A stretch of 7,919 nt of DNA from an uncultured Varibaculum sp. (lineage in GTDB: Bacteria > Actinomycetota > Actinomycetes > Actinomycetales > Actinomycetaceae): positions 1-7,919 of the forward strand of contig NZ_CABTZZ010000057.1 of assembly GCF_902489465.1 (NCBI RefSeq), given 5' to 3'. The notes beneath the pieces were generated by a model. That model was given only the letters and a program-made list of their open reading frames with translations. It was not told the DNA's origin and made no database searches. This document shows, piece after piece, positions 1 to 6,821 of the stretch (its first letter is position 1; each line of letters begins with the position of its first letter). The position numbers and the translations under genes were made by a program.

Positions 1-172
1 GGGAGGCGTATTGGGTTACCAGTTCGTATTCGTCATCGCTAAAACGCTTGGTGGCCTGCCTTACCAGGTCTAGCAGTTTGGTTCTAGCTCTAGAAGGGCC
101 AGGTTTAAGACTCATAGCGGCTAATAGTTCTGTTAGTCCGGTTAGGTGCTTGTTAGCTATCCAAATTTTCAT
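1..172 (-). CDS. Small DUF1617-like phage tail-region protein (partial, C-terminus beyond window)
   Basis: Reading the minus strand from ATG at 172 gives an open frame to the window edge (57 complete codons). It begins MKIWIANKHLTGLTELLAAM and continues through S-L-K-P-G-P-S-R-A-R-T-K-L-L to D-D-E-Y-E-L-V-T-Q-Y-A. The pattern of a short beta-like start, a helix ending in L-x-L-K, then S-R-x-R-T-K-L-L and a charged helix matches my memory of DUF1617 (PF07761). Those are small proteins encoded next to tail-tip genes in phages of Gram-positive bacteria, with no established function. The start is supported by an AAAGGAATA Shine-Dalgarno sequence four bases upstream. It lies 30 bases downstream of the Tal stop codon, so it is probably part of the same operon. 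The family call rests on remembered motif similarity only. Confidence 0.72.
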   Translation of the reverse strand, partial: MKIWIANKHLTGLTELLAAMSLKPGPSRARTKLLDLVRQATKRFSDDEYELVTQYAS

Positions 173-176
173 GACG

Positions 177-185
177 TATTCCTTT
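177..185 (-). promoter_or_regulatory. Ribosome binding site AAAGGAATA for the DUF1617-like gene
   Basis: The minus strand reads AGAAAGGAATA, then four bases, then ATG at 172. AGAAAGGA can pair over eight bases with the UCCUUUCU end of Gram-positive/actinobacterial 16S rRNA. This site decides the start of the partial gene at the left edge. The same motif and spacing occur before Tal and the tape measure gene. Confidence 0.75.
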
Positions 186-202
186 CTTGAATACAGCCTG
201 GT

Positions 203-2863
203 TTAGGCAGTGTTGGTGGACATTGGTTGATACCCGGTGTTATGGAAGTAGGTCCAGGAGATGGTGCCATCTGCTTTGGAGGTTATGGTGCTGATCCATC
301 CCTGGTTAAGCAGCCCGATGATCCCGTTTACCCGGCTCATAAGGTCTGAGAGCCGGTCGAAAAGTCGGGTCATGTTATAGAACGTGCCGTTGGTGACGAT
401 CATGACGTCATAGGTGTGGAATACTACTTTGGCTAGCTTTGTTGGCCCGACCCATCCTGGATGCGTGCCCCTATCGGTTAGTACACAATCTTCCAAGGTG
501 ACCGATCTGTTTTCGGTGGTATAGAACTTGTAACCATTCGTGCGCAGATCAGCCCCAAGGTGGATGCCAGCCGAATCATAAAACCTTCCCTTTGGGTCTA
601 GGGTCAAACACGTGAAATAGTCCCCGTTTGGAGCGTCTTGGTAGGTCCAGGCAACATAGTCACCCTCGTTGGCTAGCGACGTGGAGATACCCTCTATTTC
701 CTCATGATCCTTTTTATGGCCCCTGCCTAACTGTCCGATATATCGATTCCCGTACCAAAACTGCATCCCGGTACTAGCGATTTTTCCTTCCAGTTCCGAA
801 CCGTTATACCAAGAGATCTGGGTGGGGTTGATGCGAATATTACTTGTCCATCCGGCAAGACCAACCTGGATAGCGTTAGCGGAAAGCTTATCTGCCGTAA
901 TGGATGCCGCTCCGATCCGGTTGGCATCAAGCAGGCCAGTGGTGATCTTGCTGGCATCTATGTAAGCAATCTTCGCCGAGGTGATAGCAGCGTCGCGGAT
1001 CATGACTGTTTGGATGTATCCTTTAGCAATCGTGAGCTTATCGCTAGTGATGCTCCCGGCGGCGATCCGCGCGGACGCTAGGGTACCGGTGGTTATTTTA
1101 TCTGCTGACAGCTGAGAGATTTTAGCGTTAGTGATAGCCGCATCGGCAATCATTGCGGTACCGATTACGGCGTCATCTATTGAGGTTTGCCCACTGATGT
1201 GTACTTTTGCTGCATCAATCAGCACGGTTTCATTCGACAGATTGATTTGGGTAATAATCTCGGCTCTTTTAACTCTCAGGTTCACGTTGTCTGAAACCAT
1301 CGTCAAGGAGGAGTTAATGTTTTTGGTTTCATCTGCTACCTGCACTTTGAACGCTTCTAGAGCATTTTTAGTGCTGGTAGCATCCTTGAGAGCTTTTTCG
1401 GCCTGAGCTTTTGCAGTCGCTGTATCGCTACTGGTTTTTACTAGCTCGCTTTGGGTTTGTTTAAGGCTTGCTTGGACTTGCTCAACGCTAGCGTTTGCTT
1501 GCGCGATCTGGGTTTTAGCTGCTTGCAGGTTCGCCGCCAGTTCGGCTCCGTTCAAATCGGTGGCAAGACTGACCCATCCGGGCTGACCAGTATCAGTAAC
1601 GCGGTAGATCCAGATTCCTACTTGCTCACCATTGTCTTTAAACCACACATCCCCAAGCCGAGCTGATACAGGTTGGGTGGTGCCATAGTGGTTGGTGTTT
1701 TTCCCATCCGCGCTAGCTAGCGCAATACTTGCCACCTGCTGGGCTTGGATAGCCTCGCTGCGGGCAGCGGTGATGGTGTGGGTGATGTCGGTGAATTTAG
1801 GAGCGGTGCTACCTAGCTCAATGCTCATATATTCTTGGCCAAGCGGGTCGAAGTCATAAGCAACAACCCTGGTAGTAAGTGCCACGTTGAGGTCATCGTG
1901 ACGTACGGTCACGATATCACCCAAGGCTAGGGTTTCTAACTCGCGCAGATCCGCGTATTCTTTGGCGCAGGCAAGGTCAACAAATGAAATCTTGTAGGCA
2001 CAAGACGGCTGATCAACCAGGCCAAGTGCGTACTCGCTTTTAGCTAGGGCGCGCAGCCATGCGTGAGCTTGCTCTAGGGGAAGTTCGTCCTCACGCGGCT
2101 TCTCCGTATCCTTAATGGCTTTGACTTGCCCATAGCGGATTACCTTGATACGCGGGCAGATATAGTCGCTGATGCGAGGGCTGTCCACATACAGTTCGGG
2201 CAGGAGCAGACCGTCGTAACCAACCGGCAAAATCCGAGTAACTATCGTGGTGTAGTCCAGGCTCGATTCGTATCCGGACAGGTTCTTACGATCCCGAATA
2301 ACCACGCCACGATTAGCACCTATGCGGGGTGCGTGGTGGATGTGCCAGTTATCGAAAGTAAGCTCGCCGCCCCAACGCGAAATAAAACTGTTGTCGCTGT
2401 CATCTAACAGAGCCGCGCTGAGTGGGGTTCTAACTATGCGGGCAGAGGATCGACGCGAGTTATCTGAACTGCTAGCGCTAAAACCGTGCGGGCTATTGGC
2501 TGCCCCTAGCAGCTGATCTAGGGCTTGTTTAGCGGTTTTGTTTACCACATAGGTGTCAGCGATAAGGTTGGCAGAAAGGTCATAAAACACGTGATGGGCA
2601 ACTACTTCGAGCGTCCCGTCAAGGCTGGTGGTGACCTCGCTGATACGAAATCCTTGCCTACCGTTTATTCCTGGAACCGGGGCGGCCACGATGTTTTCTA
2701 TTACCAACAGGTTCGCTGCTGGCCCCTCTACCGGGTAGGAAAACGTTAGGGAAAACTTGCCGTTTAGTTCCTGACTTACCATCGGGTCGATAACGTGGCG
2801 ATCTAGCACCGCTAACCCACTGGCAGTAAAATCCCTAGCGCTACGATCATGAATCGTAATCAT
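203..2863 (-). CDS. Tail-associated (Tal) / prophage endopeptidase tail protein with fibre-like C-terminus
   Basis: This 886-residue protein is the likely tail-tip and host-contact component. Residues 1 to about 355 have the layout of the Prophage_tail/endopeptidase tail family (PF06605, from memory), including GFRISEV near 71, HHVFYDLSANLIAD near 90-103, the R-I-L-P-V-G-Y-D-G segment near 210 and the G-D-I-V-T-V-R segment near 315. Residues about 388-436 form a short G-D-V-W-F-K module often seen in tail proteins. Residues about 437-515 are Ala/Gln/Lys-rich, heptad-like coiled coil. Residues 574-660 hold two copies of a fibre repeat. The remaining ~225 residues are aromatic-rich and probably the receptor-binding end. 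The ATG has an AAAGGAATA ribosome site and lies 13 bases after the Dit stop. Enzymatic activity is not shown: I see no certain catalytic residues, and the family name alone does not prove peptidase function. Confidence 0.88.
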   Translation of the reverse strand: MITIHDRSARDFTASGLAVLDRHVIDPMVSQELNGKFSLTFSYPVEGPAANLLVIENIVAAPVPGINGRQGFRISEVTTSLDGTLEVVAHHVFYDLSANLIADTYVVNKTAKQALDQLLGAANSPHGFSASSSDNSRRSSARIVRTPLSAALLDDSDNSFISRWGGELTFDNWHIHHAPRIGANRGVVIRDRKNLSGYESSLDYTTIVTRILPVGYDGLLLPELYVDSPRISDYICPRIKVIRYGQVKAIKDTEKPREDELPLEQAHAWLRALAKSEYALGLVDQPSCAYKISFVDLACAKEYADLRELETLALGDIVTVRHDDLNVALTTRVVAYDFDPLGQEYMSIELGSTAPKFTDITHTITAARSEAIQAQQVASIALASADGKNTNHYGTTQPVSARLGDVWFKDNGEQVGIWIYRVTDTGQPGWVSLATDLNGAELAANLQAAKTQIAQANASVEQVQASLKQTQSELVKTSSDTATAKAQAEKALKDATSTKNALEAFKVQVADETKNINSSLTMVSDNVNLRVKRAEIITQINLSNETVLIDAAKVHISGQTSIDDAVIGTAMIADAAITNAKISQLSADKITTGTLASARIAAGSITSDKLTIAKGYIQTVMIRDAAITSAKIAYIDASKITTGLLDANRIGAASITADKLSANAIQVGLAGWTSNIRINPTQISWYNGSELEGKIASTGMQFWYGNRYIGQLGRGHKKDHEEIEGISTSLANEGDYVAWTYQDAPNGDYFTCLTLDPKGRFYDSAGIHLGADLRTNGYKFYTTENRSVTLEDCVLTDRGTHPGWVGPTKLAKVVFHTYDVMIVTNGTFYNMTRLFDRLSDLMSRVNGIIGLLNQGWISTITSKADGTISWTYFHNTGYQPMSTNTA
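884..1144 (-). repeat. Two-copy fibre repeat encoded in the Tal gene (150-base period)
   Basis: Tal residues 574-610 and 624-660 are two 37-residue copies with 50-residue spacing. The shared pattern is D-A-A-I-T-x-A-K-I, then K-I-T-T-G-x-L-x-A-x-R-I, then S-I-T-x-D-K-L. A weaker partial copy lies just before at about residues 563-573. Such A-I-T/K-I-T-T-G repeats are common in tail-fibre and side-fibre stalks, and they often form triple-stranded beta structures. In this gene they sit between the coiled coil and the C-terminal head, as a stalk would. The copies have diverged at DNA level, so this looks like an old internal duplication. Confidence 0.8.
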
Positions 2864-2867
2864 GGGT

Positions 2868-2876
2868 TATTCCTTT
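2868..2876 (-). promoter_or_regulatory. Ribosome binding site AAAGGAATA for Tal
   Basis: The minus strand reads AGAAAGGAATA, four bases, then ATG at 2863. The site lies immediately after the Dit stop codon (2877-2879), so Tal can be translated by the same or reinitiating ribosomes. Its sequence and spacing match the sites at 177-185 and 6251-6258. Confidence 0.75.
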
Positions 2877-3563
2877 CTACAAGGTACGCCAGTTACCTTT
2901 AACTTCGATTCTTGAAATACCTGTGCCCAGCTCGATGTGGTTAGCACCAGGAGAAAGTTGCGGGAAGGGCCCCGAGATTCCATCGGTTTGGGTTTTACCT
3001 GCAACGTGGGTTACAAGCCGGGGACTATCGATAGTTAATTGCCCGCTAGGAGCAGAAACTATCAAAGCAGTATCGTTTATTTTTAGTTCTAACTCCCCGG
3101 TACCAAAAACAGTTATTACCGGATCGGAAGCTAAAAGACCAGGATTAATAATCGTGCCCGAAGCGCTTAAAGTTAGCTGTTTAAGCCCGGTTTCCAGGTA
3201 GGTAAACGGCTGGCAACAAAGCTCGGCTTCAAACATTACCCAAGTGGCCATCGACCCTAACGCTGGCGATATTTTGACGTGTTTAAGATACCTGAACATG
3301 CCAGGCTCACCGCTAAAACCAATCGTGTGGGCTCCAGTCAGCGCGTAGGCGGCTTTGCGGTATGCTTCCAGCCCGCCACGCACCGCTAGTTTCAAAGTTA
3401 TTTCGCCATCTTGCCACCCTTTAAAGCGGGTAAGAGTACCGGCCCGCCCTGACACCTCAATATCATCTACGCCCATGGCGGCAGCTGGGATCTCTACAGG
3501 TGCGCAAAAACGCATACCCAGGCTTTTAGAGCTAACCTTATGGTCGAGAACAAACCCGTACAT
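2877..3563 (-). CDS. Distal tail (Dit) protein
   Basis: This 228-residue protein is the expected hub joining the tail tube to the tip or baseplate. Its size and position between tape measure and Tal are those of Dit (Sipho_tail family, PF05709, from memory). The N-terminal part (to about residue 125) includes FKGWQDGEITLKL and a YRKAAYALTGAHTIGFSGEP stretch, consistent with the ring-forming beta domain. From about residue 130 a second beta-rich part starts with S-G-T-I-I-N-P-G. It carries the P-V-I-T-V-F-G-T-G-E-L-E-L pattern and ends in N-W-R-T-L, typical of the galectin-like C-terminal half. Family members hexamerise. The ATG lies four bases after the tape measure stop, with only a GGGGGTG ribosome site inside the tape measure gene's end, so translational coupling is likely. 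There is no obvious carbohydrate-binding insertion, so it looks like the short form. Confidence 0.87.
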   Translation of the reverse strand: MYGFVLDHKVSSKSLGMRFCAPVEIPAAAMGVDDIEVSGRAGTLTRFKGWQDGEITLKLAVRGGLEAYRKAAYALTGAHTIGFSGEPGMFRYLKHVKISPALGSMATWVMFEAELCCQPFTYLETGLKQLTLSASGTIINPGLLASDPVITVFGTGELELKINDTALIVSAPSGQLTIDSPRLVTHVAGKTQTDGISGPFPQLSPGANHIELGTGISRIEVKGNWRTL

Positions 3564-3567
3564 TGAT

Positions 3568-6246
3568 TTACACCCCCGCAGCTAAAAGATTGGCTCGCCG
3601 AGATAGCCGTGATAGTTGCTGATCAATTTTGGGTGCGAGTTTGCCGACCAGCGTCCCATCACTTAAAACAACCTTGATATCCAAACCCTTAAGAATCCGG
3701 GCAGCTGTAGCATCTGCTACCCCTTGAACATCAACGCCGTGAGTTTTAGTTTCCTTTTCAGTTTGCGGTGTTTGGCCGGCTAGGGCAGGGGTCAGATCAG
3801 CGTTTGGCAAAGACAAATCCTTACTGACCTTGATAGGTACGTTAACCCCGTTAGTTAACTCGCCCATAGCATCCATGGTGTCTTTTGCCATGGTTGCTGC
3901 CGCATCGGCGGCCTTATGGCCGCGTGAGGTTATTGCTCCGGCTAGACCAGCAACTAGCATGTCACCAACCCACGCCATTTGCTTAGAAGGAGAATGGATA
4001 CCGAAAAATCCGAGAATCCGATTCCAAATTGAAGACACCCAGTTAGAGACCCGGTTCCACAACCAGCCCGCTAGTGACTGAATACCCTGCCATAACCCAG
4101 AAACCAGGGATGCTCCAGCTGAGATCATCTGCCCGACCCCGCCCATCACTGCTCTAACAATGCCGTAAATAATCCTCGGGATAGCCGAAACGACAGTGCC
4201 GATAATGGTCGGTAAAGCCCGTATCAGGCTGGTTAATAGTTGGATGCCAGCTTGTACCAGAAGAGGGATAGCCCCACCAATAGCAGACAATATGGCAGAA
4301 ATAATTTGAGGCAAAGCCGCCACAATCGCGTTAATAATAGTTGGTAACGCCCCAATAAGAGCCGTCAACAGTTGCACGCCCGCGTTAATCAACTGGGGGA
4401 TTGCCTGGATGATCGCGCCAAGGATAGCGGTAATAATCAACGGTAAAGCCCCGGTGATAGCGGCAATAATTTCAGGCAAGGCACCAACCAGCGCGGTTAA
4501 CAGCTGGATACCAGCCTCGATAATCTGAGGGATCGCCCCGATTACGAAAGAAATAATCGCACCAATCAACTCCGGCAAAGCCTCAACAAGCACCGGAATA
4601 GCCGCAATCAAACCCTCAGCAAGACCAATAATCAACTGCAGGGCTGCATCCAAAATAAGGGGCAAATTATCGATGAGCCCCTGGATCATGGTCATCAGCA
4701 TTTCAACCGCCGCCGGGATCAGCTCCGGTAGAGCCTCGCCAATACCAGCAACCAAGGTGGCGATAATCTGAACCGCTGCCTCCAACAGACTCGGAAGTGC
4801 CTCAATGATTGCTTCCACCAATGCCACAATCAACGTCACGGCAGTCTCTGCCAAGGAAGGCAGAACAGCGATAATGCCCTCCAACAAAGAGGTGAGGATA
4901 CTCATCCCGGTATCTACCACTTGCGGAAGCTGGCTAGAAATAAACTCCAGAGCCTCCTTCAAGATCTGCCCCAGGGTATCGATAAAGGCCGGGGCACCCC
5001 CGGTCTCGAACGCGCCGGTGAGTTCATCGACCCAACCATTAACCATCGGCATCACCGTGCCAGCCAAAGCCGTGGTCAAACCTCCAGCCAATAATCCTTT
5101 AAGGTTATCGACCCCGTCTTTGAGCGTAGCTAGTTGACCAGAGAAGGTTTTGGATTGGGCATCCATCGCCCCATAAAACCGGCCACCCTCACTTGTGGCA
5201 CTAGCAAACGCATCCGCAACCATATCCGCACTGATCGCACCCTTAGCCATCTCTTCTTTAAGCTCACCGATACTTTTACCGGTCTTACGGGAAATCTCCT
5301 CTAAAGGGTTGAACCCCGCGTTAATCATCTGGTTCAAATCCTGACCAGTAAGCTTGCCAGTAGAACTCATTTGAGCAAACGCCAACGTGAGGGATTCGAA
5401 CTTTCCAGCATCCCCCTGGCTGATATCACCTAACTGTTTGAGGCGTACCTGGGATTCTTCAGCGCTCATGCCGAACCCCATCAACGTTTGGGTAGCCTTG
5501 GCTAGATCCTCCATCCCAAACGGAGTACGAGCCGCTTCCAACTTGAGGTTATTAACCAGTTTCTGAGCCTTGGCTTGATCACCCAGCATCGTAGTAAACG
5601 AGGTAGTGTATTGCTCCATCCGGGCGTTATAGTCCAAGCCATCCTTCATCGCTGAGCCAAAGCCTTTAGCGATACCCGCGATGGCGTGCCCGATAGCTTT
5701 AACCCCACCAACAACAGCTTCCGCTGCCAGGCTGGCTTTAAGCACATCACCAAAAATGCGGGTCTTCGAACTGGTACCATCCATCTGCGAACCCAGCTCA
5801 TCTACAGCATTTTCTAAGTGCCCAGTATCCTTAGCTGCAGTTTTCGCATCATCACCCGCACCATCAGCCTCATCAGCAAACTTAGAAAGAGCAGAATTAT
5901 TCTCTTTAAGCTCACCCTCAAGACCATTCAAAGTCGCCTGGGCATTATTGAGCTGAATCTGCCAATTCTTCGTCCGAGAATCATTTTCCCCAAAACTGGT
6001 AGCAGAGTTATCAAGAGCACTCTTAAGAGTCTGGATCTTGGCTTTTTGCGCCTCAATCTCTTTGCCCAAAACCTGGTTACGAGCCGTAAGCGCTGAAGCA
6101 GACTTATCATTGTTATCGAACTGAGAAGCCACCAACTTCATCTCAGATCCCAAAACCCGCATCTCACGATTAATATCCGTGATCGCGCGCTTAAACTCCC
6201 GCTCACCCTCAAGGCCAATCTTCAAACCAAAAGACGAATCAGCCAT
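3568..6246 (-). CDS. Tape measure protein (tail length determinant)
   Basis: This 892-residue protein spans the tail lumen, sets tail length and is probably ejected with DNA. Residues 1-150 are a charged, heptad-rich coiled coil. Residues about 160-200 are Ala/Gly-rich and hydrophobic. Residues about 210-390 match the tape measure domain (TIGR02675/PF20155 type, from memory), including ARTPFGMEDLAKATQTLMGF and GKLTGQDLNQMINAGF. Residues 440-703 are an exact array of hydrophobic 22-residue units. A Trp-rich stretch (719-741) leads into GIHSPSK, a motif typical of Gram-positive tape measures, and a polar C-terminal tail. I see no lysozyme or peptidase motif. At about 0.15 nm per residue, a tail near 130 nm is expected. 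The first eleven Arg codons (through R320) are all CGN. The ATG has an AAGGAATA site. The gene is unusually separated from the chaperone extension by 543 bases that hold an opposite-strand gene. Confidence 0.95.
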   Translation of the reverse strand: MADSSFGLKIGLEGEREFKRAITDINREMRVLGSEMKLVASQFDNNDKSASALTARNQVLGKEIEAQKAKIQTLKSALDNSATSFGENDSRTKNWQIQLNNAQATLNGLEGELKENNSALSKFADEADGAGDDAKTAAKDTGHLENAVDELGSQMDGTSSKTRIFGDVLKASLAAEAVVGGVKAIGHAIAGIAKGFGSAMKDGLDYNARMEQYTTSFTTMLGDQAKAQKLVNNLKLEAARTPFGMEDLAKATQTLMGFGMSAEESQVRLKQLGDISQGDAGKFESLTLAFAQMSSTGKLTGQDLNQMINAGFNPLEEISRKTGKSIGELKEEMAKGAISADMVADAFASATSEGGRFYGAMDAQSKTFSGQLATLKDGVDNLKGLLAGGLTTALAGTVMPMVNGWVDELTGAFETGGAPAFIDTLGQILKEALEFISSQLPQVVDTGMSILTSLLEGIIAVLPSLAETAVTLIVALVEAIIEALPSLLEAAVQIIATLVAGIGEALPELIPAAVEMLMTMIQGLIDNLPLILDAALQLIIGLAEGLIAAIPVLVEALPELIGAIISFVIGAIPQIIEAGIQLLTALVGALPEIIAAITGALPLIITAILGAIIQAIPQLINAGVQLLTALIGALPTIINAIVAALPQIISAILSAIGGAIPLLVQAGIQLLTSLIRALPTIIGTVVSAIPRIIYGIVRAVMGGVGQMISAGASLVSGLWQGIQSLAGWLWNRVSNWVSSIWNRILGFFGIHSPSKQMAWVGDMLVAGLAGAITSRGHKAADAAATMAKDTMDAMGELTNGVNVPIKVSKDLSLPNADLTPALAGQTPQTEKETKTHGVDVQGVADATAARILKGLDIKVVLSDGTLVGKLAPKIDQQLSRLSRRANLLAAGV
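4138..4929 (-). repeat. Hydrophobic 22-residue repeat array in the tape measure gene (12 x 66 bases)
   Basis: Tape measure residues 440-703 are 264 residues, exactly twelve units of 22. Each full unit opens with L-P or I-P. The first six units start at 440, 462, 484, 506, 528 and 550, with a pattern like L-P-x-L-x-x-A-A-x-x-x-I. From 572 the array becomes three 44-residue super-units (572, 616, 660). Each is split 18 + 11 + 15 by Pro and has the signature I-P-x-x-I/V-x-A-G-I/V-Q-L-L-T-A/S-L. The 22/11 spacing suggests helical hendecads rather than heptads. DNA copies are diverged but alignable, so the array grew by internal duplication. Confidence 0.88.
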
Positions 6247-6250
6247 GATT

Positions 6251-6258
6251 TATTCCTT
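6251..6258 (-). promoter_or_regulatory. Ribosome binding site AAGGAATA for the tape measure gene
   Basis: The minus strand reads TTAAGGAATA, four bases, then ATG at 6246. Motif and spacing equal those of Tal and the DUF1617-like gene. The site falls in the 47-base gap shared with the divergent plus-strand gene. It shows that the tape measure kept its own start signal despite the insertion upstream. Confidence 0.72.
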
Positions 6259-6282
6259 AATATTGAGTTGCATATAGTTTTT

Positions 6283-6287
6283 AGGAG
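6283..6287 (+). promoter_or_regulatory. Ribosome binding site AGGAG for the plus-strand gene
   Basis: The plus strand has TTAGGAGAG with six bases between AGGAG and ATG at 6294. It is a strong Shine-Dalgarno sequence of a different type from the AAGGAATA sites of the tail genes, and it supports the chosen start. Confidence 0.75.
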
Positions 6288-6293
6288 AGAAAA

Positions 6294-6821
6294 ATGACAG
6301 AAGCGATCAAGAATCAGATTGATTTCGATGTGCGCGCATTTGCTGAAATGCTGACGGAGTTGCCGGCTAGGACGCCCATTGCGTCGTGTTTTGAAGACGC
6401 TGACCCGCAGAAGGACGGACATTGGTGGGCATCTCAGCGCGAGCACATGATCTTTTTCTTCATGGATAGGCTCTATCCCGAGGTGCACTATAGGAAGAAC
6501 CTTGCACCCAGGAAGGTCAACTTGTCAGCACGCAAGGCTTATAATTTGATTCACCATGCGGAAGCACTTGTATGGATCGCAGAAGCGCTCCACGTTCTTC
6601 CTGACGACAAACTGGAATCCTTATGTTGCGATGCACTCAAGATCGACCGTATTAAGCGTCCAAAGTTCTTTAGAGACGGGGAATTGGGCTGGGATGTGGT
6701 CGCCCATCATGCACGACATCGACCTGAACTTCTAGGAAGAGAACAGGCTTCGTCCGTTCTGAAAGAGAGCAGCGATAAGATTAACTGTTCTAAACTCCTG
6801 CTGGTATCACATCATCAATAA
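6294..6821 (+). CDS. Uncharacterised actinophage-type protein, inserted opposite to the tail operon
   Basis: This 175-residue soluble protein has no signal peptide or membrane span. Function is unknown. The core, D-G-H-W-W-A-S-Q-R-E-H-M (41-52), then S-A-R-K-A-Y-N (78-84), then A-L-V-W-I-A-E-A-L (91-99), and perhaps G-W (132-133), resembles a small uncharacterised family I remember from actinobacteria and their phages (pattern H-W-x-x-S-Q-x-x-H-M ... S-A-R-x-x-Y-N ... L-W-I-A-E-A-L). That comparison is from memory. A strong AGGAG site supports the ATG. Of 13 Arg codons, four are AGG and two AGA, unlike the adjacent tape measure gene, which suggests separate origin. It diverges from the tape measure (47-base gap) and converges on the chaperone extension, overlapping it by 32 bases. 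The last ~11 codons are antisense chaperone DNA, so the C-terminus may be a by-product of insertion. A lysogeny-expressed cargo role, such as superinfection exclusion, is speculation. Confidence 0.75.
   Translation: MTEAIKNQIDFDVRAFAEMLTELPARTPIASCFEDADPQKDGHWWASQREHMIFFFMDRLYPEVHYRKNLAPRKVNLSARKAYNLIHHAEALVWIAEALHVLPDDKLESLCCDALKIDRIKRPKFFRDGELGWDVVAHHARHRPELLGREQASSVLKESSDKINCSKLLLVSHHQ

Noticed and set aside
884..1144. Diversity-generating retroelement target at the Tal C-terminus
   Set aside because: No reverse transcriptase, template repeat or adenine-rich variable repeat pair is visible. The repeats here are protein-level fibre repeats.
6249..6278. Plus-strand promoter with TATAGT (6273-6278) as -10
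   Set aside because: No acceptable -35 lies at the right distance, and the start would fall on the ribosome site itself.
6222..6488. Minus-strand open frame of 88 codons between chaperone and tape measure
   Set aside because: It overlaps the tape measure start, lies antisense to the better supported plus-strand gene, and its residues look random and Arg/Leu/Cys-rich.
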